Part shown: positions 42,045-50,467 of the stretch, in pieces
Position numbering within the stretch: the first letter of the stretch is position 1
Layout: each line of letters opens with the position of its first letter
Assembly (NCBI RefSeq): GCF_001050475.1
Contig: NZ_CP012034.1
Span: 1,984,001 to 2,048,000, forward strand
Reading direction: 5' to 3'
Source: Companilactobacillus ginsenosidimutans
GTDB taxonomy: Bacteria > Bacillota > Bacilli > Lactobacillales > Lactobacillaceae
DNA: 64,000 nt
Position numbers and translations under genes: made by a program
Notes under the pieces: generated by a model
Told to the model about the DNA's origin: nothing
The model's input: the letters and a program-made list of their open reading frames with translations, nothing else
The model's database searches: none

Positions 42045-43254
42045 CACAGAAATTATTGAAAAAGTTGAAAATGCTCTAACTGAATTAAAGAAAGGTAATT
42101 TGATTATTGTTGCTGATTCACCTGATCGTGAATCTGAAGGTGACATGATTGGCTTGGCTGACTTTGCTACTGGCGAAAATGTTAACACAATGATTAAGCA
42201 TGCTCGTGGACTTTTATGTGTGCCAATGTCACCTGAATATGCACAACGCTTGAAGTTGAAACCAATGGTCCCTGACGGAGAGGATGCCTATGGAACGGCC
42301 TTTACGATTAGTACTGACGCCAAAACGACTACTACTGGAATATCAGCTTTCGACCGAGCAAAGACCATCAACGCACTCGCCGATCCAAGCAGCAGTTATG
42401 ATGACTTCTATCATCCTGGGCATATCTTCCCACTAGTTGCTGCCGGAAATGGAATATTCGAAAGAACAGGTCACACTGAAGCTGCCGTTGATTTAGCCAA
42501 ACTTGCTGGCGGCTCACCGGTTGCCTATATTTGCGAATGCGTTAAGGAAAGCGGAACGATGGCTCGGCTCAAGGATCTTCGTGTGATTGCTGAGAAAAAT
42601 AATCTTGAGCTCATCACGATCGAGGACATTATCGAATATCGTCGAATGAAGGATACAAGTTACATTGAAGAAATCGCTGATGTAAATTTGCCATCAAAGT
42701 ACGGCGATTTCAAGATGAAAGCTTTCAAAGTTAATGAAACTGACGAGCCAACTTTGCTGATTTATAATGGTGAAATCAACGGTGCCGACCCACTATTATT
42801 CAGAATGCATTCCGAGTGCTTGACAGGTGATATTCTTGGCTCAAAACGGTGTGACTGCGGTCAACAACTAGAAACTGCACTGCGTGCGATTGAGAAAAAT
42901 GGTTCTGGAGCAGTCTTATATTTGCGTCAAGAAGGACGTGGAATTGGGCTTGCCAATAAACTTAAAGCTTATGAGCTTCAAGAACAAGGCTACGACACAG
43001 TTGAAGCCAACATAAAATTAGGTTTTAAACCAGACGAACGTGAGTATGGTCTAGCCGCCTCGATTCTTAAAATGGAAAATATCGATCATGTTCAGTTGAT
43101 GACTAATAATCCGGATAAAATCGAAAAGTTGGAACAACTAGGAATCAAAGTTGACCGCCGTATTCCTATTGAAACGAAGCCTATCAAGGAAAATATTAGA
43201 TATTTGGAAACTAAGAAAATCAAATTTCATCATTTATTAAGCGAGGTAAATTAA
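42037..43254 (+). CDS. ribBA: Bifunctional DHBP synthase / GTP cyclohydrolase II
   Basis: The protein has 405 residues. The N-terminal RibB half (about 1-205) has DSPDRESEGDM, and FDRAKTINALADP and GHTEAAVDLAKLAG later. The RibA half (about 206-405) has RMHSECLTGD with the zinc site DILGSKRCDCGQQL and LRQEGRGIGL. It makes 3,4-dihydroxy-2-butanone 4-phosphate from ribulose 5-phosphate and the pyrimidine from GTP. It overlaps ribE by 8 nt. One point to check is the RibB stretch AKTTTTGISAFDRA, where the usual Asp/Glu in 'TGISA(x)DRA' is Phe. Confidence 0.96.
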   Translation: MTSTEIIEKVENALTELKKGNLIIVADSPDRESEGDMIGLADFATGENVNTMIKHARGLLCVPMSPEYAQRLKLKPMVPDGEDAYGTAFTISTDAKTTTTGISAFDRAKTINALADPSSSYDDFYHPGHIFPLVAAGNGIFERTGHTEAAVDLAKLAGGSPVAYICECVKESGTMARLKDLRVIAEKNNLELITIEDIIEYRRMKDTSYIEEIADVNLPSKYGDFKMKAFKVNETDEPTLLIYNGEINGADPLLFRMHSECLTGDILGSKRCDCGQQLETALRAIEKNGSGAVLYLRQEGRGIGLANKLKAYELQEQGYDTVEANIKLGFKPDEREYGLAASILKMENIDHVQLMTNNPDKIEKLEQLGIKVDRRIPIETKPIKENIRYLETKKIKFHHLLSEVN

Positions 43255-43255
43255 G

Positions 43256-43717
43256 ATGGCAGAAATCCGTGGAAAAATTGACGGCAAAGGTTTAAAAATT
43301 GGAATCGTCGTTGCTCAATTCAATGAAATTGTTACTAGCAAATTATTATGTGGAGCTGTCAATGAGCTGGAGAAGTACAACGTTGCAGCAGACGATATCA
43401 CGACATTGTGGGTACCAGGTGCAGTTGAAATTCCGAGAATAGTCAAAAAGCTCTCTGACAGTGGAGAAGTAGACGGAATTATTACCCTTGGGGCAGTCGT
43501 TCGTGGTGAAACGGCCCATTTCGATTATGTTTGTGCAGAATCAGCCAATGGGATTGCTGAAGTTTCATTGCATGGAGATGTACCCGTAATGTACGGAGTA
43601 TTAACAACCAATACAATGGATCAAGCAATGAATCGTGCCGGAGGCAAAGCGGGTAACAAAGGTGCTGATTGTGCCTCTGGAGTGCTTGAAATGATTAACT
43701 TGGAGAAGAGTATTTAA
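43256..43717 (+). CDS. ribH: 6,7-dimethyl-8-ribityllumazine synthase
   Basis: The 153 residues match the usual size. Motifs are VVAQFNEIVTSKLL, WVPGAVEIP, ITLGAVVRGETAHFDYVC with the catalytic His, and VLTTNT. It condenses the RibD product with 3,4-dihydroxy-2-butanone 4-phosphate and forms the 60-mer shell around riboflavin synthase. It starts 2 nt after ribBA and is the last gene of the operon. Confidence 0.97.
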   Translation: MAEIRGKIDGKGLKIGIVVAQFNEIVTSKLLCGAVNELEKYNVAADDITTLWVPGAVEIPRIVKKLSDSGEVDGIITLGAVVRGETAHFDYVCAESANGIAEVSLHGDVPVMYGVLTTNTMDQAMNRAGGKAGNKGADCASGVLEMINLEKSI

Positions 43718-43789
43718 TTATATTGAAACGTTGACAATTTACATCCATCAGTTTAAGATTAGTTTCAATAAATTTATTGCAATACTTTT

Positions 43790-44070
43790 TTAAAAAAAGG
43801 GAAGAGTAGCCACGTGTTTGTCGATACAGAAAGTCTATGTTGCTGAGAATAGACATGATATAGCGTAGTGAACATGAGCCCAGATTTTTATTCGACGGTT
43901 GAAAGGCTGTTGGGTCGCAAGGATGCGTTACAATCCCGAGCTTGAACACGAGCTGATGAGGTCTAGTAAGCGTGCCTATTTTGGATTACTAGATAAATTA
44001 AGGTGGTAACGCGATTTTGTCGTCCTTAAATTTGTACAGGAATGTATAAGTTTAGGGACGATTTTTTTTA
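43790..44070 (+). ncRNA. T-box leader, probably methionine specific
   Basis: The T-box core AAGGTGGTAACGCG is at 44000-44013. It is followed by the terminator hairpin CGTCCTTAAA/TTTAGGGACG (44021-44060) and eight T. Stem I starts with GGGAAGAG at about 43799. The likely specifier loop reads GTGAACATGAGCCC, giving ATG (43874-43876) followed by a purine, so the sensed tRNA is tRNA-Met. A Met T-box fits the O-acetylhomoserine sulfhydrylase downstream. The T-box is certain; the specifier assignment is by eye. Confidence 0.92.
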
Positions 44071-44097
44071 TACAAAAAATTTTATCGGGGTGCAAAT

Positions 44098-45402
44098 ATG
44101 ACTGAAAATAAATTTGATACAAAACGTATTCACGCTGGTTATGATCCAGCAAAACACAACTATGCTAGTTCAATTCCTATATATCAAAATGTCGCATTTG
44201 CTTTGGGGGATGCACGTCGTGGTGAGGCTGTCGCTGCAGGAACTTTACCAGATACTTATAGTTATTCGAGAGTTGCTAATCCAACCGTTGAGGTTTTTGA
44301 AAAAAGAATTGCGGCAATAAGTAATGCGGTTGGTGCGGTAGCTGTAGGCTCCGGTATGGCGGCAATTACATACACTATCTTGAACACTCTCGAAGGTGGC
44401 GGTCGACTAATTGCACCTAAGGACATTTATGGAGCATCACTCGATGAATTCGAAACGTTCTTGCCTAAATATAATATACATACCGATTTTGTTGATGATA
44501 TCAATGACGTCGACGAGTTGAAACGAACTATCAAACCAGATACTAAAGCAATTTTTGCTGAAAGTGTCGCTAATCCGTCAACGGCAATTTCTGATGTTGA
44601 GGCAATCGCTGAAGTTGCCCATGAAGCTGGGATTCCGCTAATAATCGACAATACATTTTGTACGCCATATCTGTTTAATCCCATCGATTTTGGTGCCGAC
44701 ATAGTAGTTTATTCGTCCACAAAGGGCATTAATGGTCATGGGAATGTTGTCTCAGGTTTAGTTGTTGATGGTGGGCATTTTGATTGGTCAAACGGTAAGT
44801 TTCCTCAGTTTGAAGAAAATGAATTCACTATCAAGAGTGAGCAATTTCCGGAAAACTACAGTTTTGCGAACGTCTTTGGTGTGGAAGCATTTATTCAAAG
44901 AATTCGTCTGAAATATTTACGATTATTTGGTGCGGTACTCGATCCATTCGCTGCATATTTAGAACTGATAGGTCTCGAAACTATTTCTGAAAGACTAGAT
45001 AAAGAAGTCAGCACGGGTCTTAAAATAGCTAAGTTTCTGAAGCAGAATCCACATGTTAAAAATGTTTATTACTCTGGATTGCCGGATTCTGCTCAATATA
45101 ATTTAGCTGAGAAATATTTTCCAAAAGGAATTGGTTCGACCTTCTCATTCGATTTGGATGGTGACTTGGATAACGTTAGGAAGTTGTTGGATTCGGTTAA
45201 AGTGTTCCTTTACCTGCCTAATGTTGGGGACAGTCGATCATTGATTGTTAATCCAGTGCAGGTCACACATCGTGAAGTTCAAGAAGATAAGCGTGCAGCC
45301 AACCATTTAACTAATCAATTACTGCGTCTTTCAATTGGATTGGAAGATTCAGATGATTTAATTGCTGACTTGGATCAAGCCATTAATCATGCGTTTGAAT
45401 AG
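44098..45402 (+). CDS. O-acetylhomoserine aminocarboxypropyltransferase (sulfhydrylase)
   Basis: This PLP enzyme of the Cys/Met metabolism family has 434 residues. The long form with YASSIPIYQNVAFALGD near the start, SYSRVANPTVEVFEKR and the cofactor lysine in VVYSSTKGINGHGN near residue 213 is typical of O-acetylhomoserine sulfhydrylase (MetY). It makes homocysteine from O-acetylhomoserine and sulfide. The Met T-box controls it, so it would feed methionine. Its homocysteine can also feed the cbs-cgl pair 6 kb upstream. A GGGGTG site precedes the ATG. Confidence 0.9.
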   Translation: MTENKFDTKRIHAGYDPAKHNYASSIPIYQNVAFALGDARRGEAVAAGTLPDTYSYSRVANPTVEVFEKRIAAISNAVGAVAVGSGMAAITYTILNTLEGGGRLIAPKDIYGASLDEFETFLPKYNIHTDFVDDINDVDELKRTIKPDTKAIFAESVANPSTAISDVEAIAEVAHEAGIPLIIDNTFCTPYLFNPIDFGADIVVYSSTKGINGHGNVVSGLVVDGGHFDWSNGKFPQFEENEFTIKSEQFPENYSFANVFGVEAFIQRIRLKYLRLFGAVLDPFAAYLELIGLETISERLDKEVSTGLKIAKFLKQNPHVKNVYYSGLPDSAQYNLAEKYFPKGIGSTFSFDLDGDLDNVRKLLDSVKVFLYLPNVGDSRSLIVNPVQVTHREVQEDKRAANHLTNQLLRLSIGLEDSDDLIADLDQAINHAFE

Positions 45403-45445
45403 AAAAAAACAGAGTTCATTCTTAAAGGGATGAACTCTGTTTTAG
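45403..45445. terminator. Bidirectional terminator
   Basis: ACAGAGTTCAT-tcttaaaggg-ATGAACTCTGT flanked by A and T runs, between the sulfhydrylase gene and the converging Rrf2 gene. Confidence 0.92.
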
Positions 45446-45454
45446 ATTTAATTA

Positions 45455-45889
45455 TCAATTACGTTCGGATTCACGAACCAAAATATCTTTAATCAGACTT
45501 TGCAATGAAATATCACGCATACTATTTTCTGCAGCAGTTTGAACTTGTGCATAAGCGCTGTCTAAGGTGTCCTGAATGTTTCTACCAACCGGACAATCGA
45601 TATTAGTTTTTTCGTCAATATGAAGTAAATTGTGGTCATCATCGATTGCTTTGTAGATATCTAATAATGAAATTTCACTTGCAGGACGAGCTAATTTTGG
45701 TGCAACCGTACCAGACTGTGTGTCAAGCAATCCTGCCTTTGAAAGAGCAGACATTAGTCGTCTGACTAAGCTAGGATTTGACTCAAGACTTCCAGCGATA
45801 GCTTTGCTAGACAAGTCTTCACCGTTAGAAAAAATGTCTATGTACGACAAAATATGAACGGCATCACTTAATTTATGAGAGTATTTCAA
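45455..45889 (-). CDS. Rrf2-family transcriptional regulator
   Basis: This winged-helix regulator has 144 residues. The DNA-binding part is at about 1-65 (SLESNPSLVRRLMSALSKAGLL, split) and a dimer helix follows. Only one Cys is visible in the place where Fe-S-binding Rrf2 proteins have three (NIDCPVGRNIQ), so it probably does not hold a cluster. The start is TTG at 45889. It lies 21 nt after the NmrA-like gene on the same strand and probably controls it. Confidence 0.88.
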   Translation of the reverse strand: MKYSHKLSDAVHILSYIDIFSNGEDLSSKAIAGSLESNPSLVRRLMSALSKAGLLDTQSGTVAPKLARPASEISLLDIYKAIDDDHNLLHIDEKTNIDCPVGRNIQDTLDSAYAQVQTAAENSMRDISLQSLIKDILVRESERN

Positions 45890-45910
45890 TTTTTACACCA
45901 CGATTCGTTT

Positions 45911-46768
45911 TTACTCAGCAAGAGCCTCTTTAACTTGATCAGCAATACTTGGTAAAGCAGTTCCTAGTACGTCTGGTAAGTCAGTAGATGGTACATCTAG
46001 ATTACCATCTCGAATAAAGGTTTGCATGCTGGCAATAAAGTCGGCTGTGTCTGAATCCATTCCAGATCCTTGTAGAACTTTGCTATAAGCGGCATCATCA
46101 ATAGATTCCACATCGAAAACTTTTCCAGTAGCATCTTTAACGGCTTGTGCTAGGTCAGCGTAAGTAATCATTTTGCCACCAAATTCATAGACGGATTTGG
46201 GTGATTCAAGTGTCAAAACTTTAGCGGCAGCTTCAGCATAAAATCTTTCCAAAGTCCAACCTGCACGTCCTGAACCGGCTGAATAAACAAATGGTTTGCC
46301 AGCAGCACCAGCAGCAAGAGCTCCCAAATCATTTTCCACATACCAGTTATTTCTCAAGAACGAATAATCCAGACCAGAAGCTTTAATAAGTTTCTCAGTT
46401 CCTTGATGATCTGCTGCAAGTGGGGCAGTAGAAGTGTCGGCCGAAGGGAAACTAGTGTAAGCAATATACTTAACTCCAGCAGCCTTAGCAGCATTTATAA
46501 CATTAGTGTGCTGCACCAAACGGGGAGTGGCAGCACCAGGTTGAGAAGAAATAAAGAGCAAACGATCAACCCCATCAAGAGAAGCAGTCAAAGCATCCAC
46601 GTCTTCATAAGAACCAGGACGAACCTCAATCCCAGCAGGCAGCAATTCATGAGCCTTTTCTTCATTACGAGCCAAAGCAATAACATCAGAAGCATCAACC
46701 AACTTCAATAAATCCTCAACAGCCTTACGACCAAATTTACCAGTAGAACCTGTAATAGCATATTTCAT
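45911..46768 (-). CDS. NmrA/QorB-like NAD(P)H-binding protein
   Basis: This atypical short-chain dehydrogenase has 285 residues. The Rossmann motif YAITGSTGKFGRKAVEDL is at residue 3 on. YIAYTSFPSAD and FLRNNWYVEN are typical of NmrA/QorB proteins, which reduce quinones with NADPH or sense NADP. The ATG follows AAAGGAG. It is the first gene of a two-gene unit with the Rrf2 regulator. Confidence 0.88.
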   Translation of the reverse strand: MKYAITGSTGKFGRKAVEDLLKLVDASDVIALARNEEKAHELLPAGIEVRPGSYEDVDALTASLDGVDRLLFISSQPGAATPRLVQHTNVINAAKAAGVKYIAYTSFPSADTSTAPLAADHQGTEKLIKASGLDYSFLRNNWYVENDLGALAAGAAGKPFVYSAGSGRAGWTLERFYAEAAAKVLTLESPKSVYEFGGKMITYADLAQAVKDATGKVFDVESIDDAAYSKVLQGSGMDSDTADFIASMQTFIRDGNLDVPSTDLPDVLGTALPSIADQVKEALAE

Positions 46769-46792
46769 ATTTAAAAATCTCCTTTAACAGCT

Positions 46793-46826
46793 GTTACTTT
46801 ATTAGTAACTTGTTATTTACATAGTA
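46793..46826. promoter_or_regulatory. Repeated GTTACT/AGTAAC operator upstream of the NmrA-like gene
   Basis: GTTACT-ttatt-AGTAAC (46793-46809) is followed by a second AGTAAC copy ending at about 46826. This gives overlapping inverted and direct repeats in the promoter. A redox regulator, perhaps the Rrf2 protein encoded in the same unit or an HxlR-type regulator, may bind here. Confidence 0.55.
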
Positions 46827-46860
46827 ACACCTTAAATGGAGAATGCAAGAAAGAAGTTGA

Positions 46861-47080
46861 GAAAAGTTATTTTTTTTGATTGTAATTTTTACATTGGCAG
46901 TAGTGAGTTCAAAAGCAATAAAACACCAAAGTTCGAACAAATGTACATCTTAAACAAATAAAAGAAGCTGCAATCTATACAATAGATTACAACTCAGCAA
47001 AAGAAGATTTTGAATTACAAATTTTGAGTTCAGATGGATACTAGTCCGCAGGGCAGCAGGTATACATCTAACCAAACATT
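46861..47080. other. Non-coding AT-rich stretch with small hairpins and an element-like remnant
   Basis: There is no gene here. A hairpin AATCTAT-aca-ATAGATT lies at about 46972-46988. AGATGGATAC...GTATACATCT (47033-47059) encloses CTAGTCCGCAGG, which is the same as the complement of the 3' end of palindromic element copy 2. It may be a decayed copy. No promoter or reading frame is convincing. Confidence 0.4.
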
Positions 47081-47845
47081 TTATTCAAAGTGAAGCTTAG
47101 CGTCACCCAATTGGGCCGACTTACCAGCCAACTCACCAGAAGAACCAAAAACCAAATCAGTAATATAATTATCCGTACCAGACCTAAACACAATCTGCTT
47201 CAAACCAAAGTCAATCTCGTAATCATTACCCTTACGAATAGGACTAACACCAACGAATTGACCCCATTTGATAGCAACCATCTCAGGGTTAGTAACGGTA
47301 TAAATTGCTTGCTTAACAAAAATGCCCTTTTGTTTATGCTCGACCAGCAATTGTTTCTTAATCAAGTTTTCTTTTCTAATGTAGTCAGGATCATTCCATT
47401 GAACAACATAAGGATAGGCGACATCGAAGAACTTGTTTCTGACAAAAAAGATTTTCCAAGTAATCATATTTCCTCGTGGATCTCTTCTTTGTCCGGTTTG
47501 AATGTCTTCAACAGGGAAGTTTTGCGATAATAATCGTTCATGAACAGAGTTAATATCGTTAGTTCTGAAACCGATGGTATTAATATGTTGATTTGGAAGG
47601 TCGTGAATACAATCGTAAATTGAAGTAGCACCATCACGGACAACGTGACTTGCCAATTCTGGGTTGTAAACGCCCATTAACTCAATATAATTAAGCCCAA
47701 AATAACCAACGGCATTTTCTGTACCCCATTGCTCATGCTTTCCACCTTGATGGAAAGTAATACCAAGATCATCAAACCATTTTACGGCAGCATCGATATC
47801 ATTAACATCAATGATAGTGTGATCCCACTTTAATTTTTCAGCCAT
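47081..47845 (-). CDS. VOC-superfamily (glyoxalase-like) protein
   Basis: The 254 residues contain an N-terminal vicinal-oxygen-chelate unit starting WDHTIIDVNDIDAAVKWF. A likely metal ligand (His7) lies in the first strand and Glu in YIELMGVYN near residue 57. A related second half follows, so it looks like the Glyoxalase_3 type with two fused modules. The substrate is unknown. A cre site overlaps its promoter region. It is a single gene, with AGAGGGAG before the ATG. Confidence 0.85.
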   Translation of the reverse strand: MAEKLKWDHTIIDVNDIDAAVKWFDDLGITFHQGGKHEQWGTENAVGYFGLNYIELMGVYNPELASHVVRDGATSIYDCIHDLPNQHINTIGFRTNDINSVHERLLSQNFPVEDIQTGQRRDPRGNMITWKIFFVRNKFFDVAYPYVVQWNDPDYIRKENLIKKQLLVEHKQKGIFVKQAIYTVTNPEMVAIKWGQFVGVSPIRKGNDYEIDFGLKQIVFRSGTDNYITDLVFGSSGELAGKSAQLGDAKLHFE

Positions 47846-47946
47846 ACTAAGACTCCCTCTCGTAAAACAGTTTCATTAAGTAATTTATATCAGTTTTACT
47901 CAAAAAACAATACAAATATTTTTACCGATATAACCATGATATCCAC

Positions 47947-47960
47947 TCTAAGCGCTTACA
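47947..47960. promoter_or_regulatory. cre site (CcpA) upstream of the VOC gene
   Basis: TCTAAGCGCTTACA differs from the cre consensus at one base. On the minus strand it lies just downstream of a TATACT -10 box (complement of 47966-47971), where bound CcpA would block transcription. The VOC gene starts about 100 nt further on. Confidence 0.65.
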
Positions 47961-48007
47961 TATAGAGTATAATCCATATTAATATTTTTGTTTAATCAGG
48001 TCAACTA

Positions 48008-48047
48008 AAAAAGTATTTAAGCCAATTATGACTTAAATACTTTTTTT
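48008..48047. terminator. Terminator of the leftward sugar/inositol operon
   Basis: AAAGTATTTAAG-ccaattatga-CTTAAATACTTTTTTT, with an A-run on the other side, directly after the nucleoside hydrolase stop codon on the minus strand. Confidence 0.9.
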
Positions 48048-48984
48048 ATAATTGAAATGTTTTTACACTTTCAATAATTAGATTAGCAAACCATTTTTGA
48101 TCAACGTGGAAGAGTACTTCCGCGTTAGGTTTACGTTTACTTACATTATAGTAGTCAATGATAGTCTCGCCAGTTGTAAGTTCACCTTGGGTTTCTATTT
48201 CTACATTACAGAATCTACTTGAAAACTTTTCGGGATCTATTAGCCATGCGATCGTACATGGATCATAAAGGGGAACTCCTGCGAAATCTCTACTTAGTAA
48301 ATCAAATGAGAAACGGTAGGTGCTGACTAAGCCTGTCACTGCTTCTGCCACGTCATTATTCTTAATTTTGGAAATAGTTTTGATGTCACTGTCCATTAGT
48401 TGGGCCTCAAAACCTACATTTAATGGTGCTAAGACGATAGGAACGCCCGATTCCATGACAATCTTAGCAGCTTCAGGATCAACGGCAACATTGAATTCTT
48501 CGGTAGGTCCAATGTTACCAACACCCATACCACCACCTAAAATTACAATCTGTTTAACTAAAGTTTTAATTTCAGGATGAACGGAGAAGAGTAAAGCAAC
48601 GTTGGTGCAAGGTCCGGTTACGACAAGAGTTACATTCTGAGGGTACTCAGAAATGATTGAATTCATGAGTTCAATCGCATTTGTTTTTTGAGGAGAGAAA
48701 TTTGGATTTGGTAATTCTGTCCCGTCTAAACCGGTAATACCATGCATCGTAATTCCTGGAACTAAATCTCTGACTAAAGGCTTGTAATTTCCTGAGGCAA
48801 CAGGGATGTCACGCTTTTTCATTAAAGTAAGTAGTGACATCGCGTTTCTCAACGTCTGCCCGTGTTTTTGATTTCCGGCTGACGTTGTAACAGCTAGTAC
48901 GTTTATTTTCGATGAGGCAACAGCCATAATCATGGCAATAGCGTCATCATGACCAGGGTCACAGTCTAAAATTATGTTTTCCAA
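48046..48984 (-). CDS. Inosine-uridine-type nucleoside hydrolase
   Basis: The 312 residues begin with the calcium-binding motif DCDPGHDDAIAM (residues 5-16), the hallmark of IU nucleoside N-ribohydrolases. VTGPCTNVALLF and ILGGGMGVGN near 120-155 and LYDPCTIAWLI near 240 complete the active site. It hydrolyses the N-glycosidic bond of ribonucleosides. It is the last gene of a leftward operon whose other genes are of sugar/inositol type, which is an unusual setting. The start is TTG after AAAGGAATGAG. Confidence 0.9.
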   Translation of the reverse strand: MENIILDCDPGHDDAIAMIMAVASSKINVLAVTTSAGNQKHGQTLRNAMSLLTLMKKRDIPVASGNYKPLVRDLVPGITMHGITGLDGTELPNPNFSPQKTNAIELMNSIISEYPQNVTLVVTGPCTNVALLFSVHPEIKTLVKQIVILGGGMGVGNIGPTEEFNVAVDPEAAKIVMESGVPIVLAPLNVGFEAQLMDSDIKTISKIKNNDVAEAVTGLVSTYRFSFDLLSRDFAGVPLYDPCTIAWLIDPEKFSSRFCNVEIETQGELTTGETIIDYYNVSKRKPNAEVLFHVDQKWFANLIIESVKTFQL

Positions 48985-49011
48985 TGCAACTCATTCCTTT
49001 GTTCATTAACA

Positions 49012-49947
49012 TTAAAGCTTAATGATGACCTTACCGTTAGTATTGCCGTTTTCAACAGCATCTTGAGCAGATCTAATGCCCTTTAATGAAAATGCTTCTA
49101 GTTTGTCGATTGGCACGTGTAATTGGTTGTTACTGATCATTAAAGATATTGCAGCAAATGCATCACTATCGCGATATTCACGTTTAGCTATCATTTGTTT
49201 GAAGTTAACACCTGGTTTTTTGTGTTGATCATAGGGAAGAGTAGTTAGAGAAACATAAGTACCATTATCCTTAACAATATCGATACCGGCTTTGCCACCA
49301 TCTCCATTGTTTGTAGCGTCGATTAAGACGTCAGCAATGTTAGCAAATTTTTCTCTGACACTTTCAGTATCAAAGGCACCAAATTCTGAGGCACCTAAAC
49401 TCAATACTTGTTCCTTAGCTGAAGAAAGGTCAGTTCCGATTACATATAGTCCAAGTGCCTTTGCCATTTGTACTAACATGGCTCCAACACCGCCCCCGGA
49501 TCCTAATATTGCAATCGTTTGGCCAGCTCCAACATGAGCTACGTGGACCAAAGTGTTGTATGCAGTTATACCTGATAAAGGTAATCCTGCAGCTTCGTAT
49601 GAATCATAATTTCTTGGTACTAAACCTATTCTGTCTGAACCTACTTTGAAGTATTCTGCGTAAGTGCCGATACCAGGGTGAGCTAAAACATCATCCCCAA
49701 CCTTAAAAGTATCAACATTTGAGCCAACTTTGACAATACGTCCAACGGCATCACTACCTAGGATCAGTGGAAAGAGCATCGTAACATTATTTCTAAATTG
49801 ACCATTTCGAACGGCAATGTCAAAAGCATTGATTGCGAACGCTGATGTCTTAACTAAAACATCGTTAGTTCCAATTTTGGGTTGTGGCAATTCAAACTCA
49901 GACATGACGCTGGAATTGCCATACTGATTAAATCCATATGCTTTCAC
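49012..49947 (-). CDS. MDR-family NAD(P)-dependent oxidoreductase
   Basis: This medium-chain dehydrogenase/reductase without zinc ligands has 311 residues. VKTSAFAINAFDIAVRNGQ near the start and the cofactor motif ILGSGGGVGAMLVQMAKALG near 150 are visible. It resembles quinone oxidoreductase/alginate-type reductases; a ketone or enone is a likely substrate. The start is GTG after GAGGAGG. It is fourth in the leftward operon, 22 nt after the UPF0303 gene, so it may process a keto-sugar or cyclic ketone, which is inference. Confidence 0.85.
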   Translation of the reverse strand: MKAYGFNQYGNSSVMSEFELPQPKIGTNDVLVKTSAFAINAFDIAVRNGQFRNNVTMLFPLILGSDAVGRIVKVGSNVDTFKVGDDVLAHPGIGTYAEYFKVGSDRIGLVPRNYDSYEAAGLPLSGITAYNTLVHVAHVGAGQTIAILGSGGGVGAMLVQMAKALGLYVIGTDLSSAKEQVLSLGASEFGAFDTESVREKFANIADVLIDATNNGDGGKAGIDIVKDNGTYVSLTTLPYDQHKKPGVNFKQMIAKREYRDSDAFAAISLMISNNQLHVPIDKLEAFSLKGIRSAQDAVENGNTNGKVIIKL

Positions 49948-49969
49948 AATTAATTACCTCCTCGAAATA

Positions 49970-50434
49970 TTAATTTAGTGATGATTTTAAATCTAATAAT
50001 GCATTGTATGCTAATTCGTGATCACCAGTATCAGTTAAACCTGAAACAACTACACTACCAATTACTCCAGTGCCAGTTATAGCAATGGGGTATCCACCAC
50101 CAACAATAGCATAGTCTTTAGGACTTAAACCAGTTTCTTTATAGAAATCGTCTGGATTATCTTGATAAGCCAATTTCTTAAACAAAGAACTGTGATCAAA
50201 GGCGTCAACAACATTTTCCTTTTTCTTGATCCAAAGGTTGTTTTCATGTGTTGTTTGGTTACCAGCGTGGAAATAGACAACACGTTGATTGATTTTAATT
50301 AATACACAAACCTTGTTAAAATCATCTTTACCAATTTTTTTTAGTGATTCTACGAGACCATCTACGTCATCCAAATTGAAATGGGGTAGTTCGGTCTCTT
50401 TTTCTTGTGTTAAAACATCATCTACTGTGACCAT
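49970..50434 (-). CDS. UPF0303 / heme-degrading-domain family protein
   Basis: The protein has about 154 residues. FNKVCVLIKINQRVVYFHAGN near residue 50 and PIAITGTGVIGSVVVSGL near 115 match the UPF0303 (HbpS/GlcG-like, YBR137W) family. Members bind small ligands or heme, or act as chaperones; the true role is unclear. I chose the ATG at 50434, directly after AGGAGG, over the GTG at 50458. It is embedded in the leftward operon between the Gfo/Idh and MDR genes, as GlcG-like proteins often are in catabolic operons. Confidence 0.8.
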   Translation of the reverse strand: MVTVDDVLTQEKETELPHFNLDDVDGLVESLKKIGKDDFNKVCVLIKINQRVVYFHAGNQTTHENNLWIKKKENVVDAFDHSSLFKKLAYQDNPDDFYKETGLSPKDYAIVGGGYPIAITGTGVIGSVVVSGLTDTGDHELAYNALLDLKSSLN

Positions 50435-50467
50435 TTTATCCTCCTGAATCCTTATCACTGAATCTGA

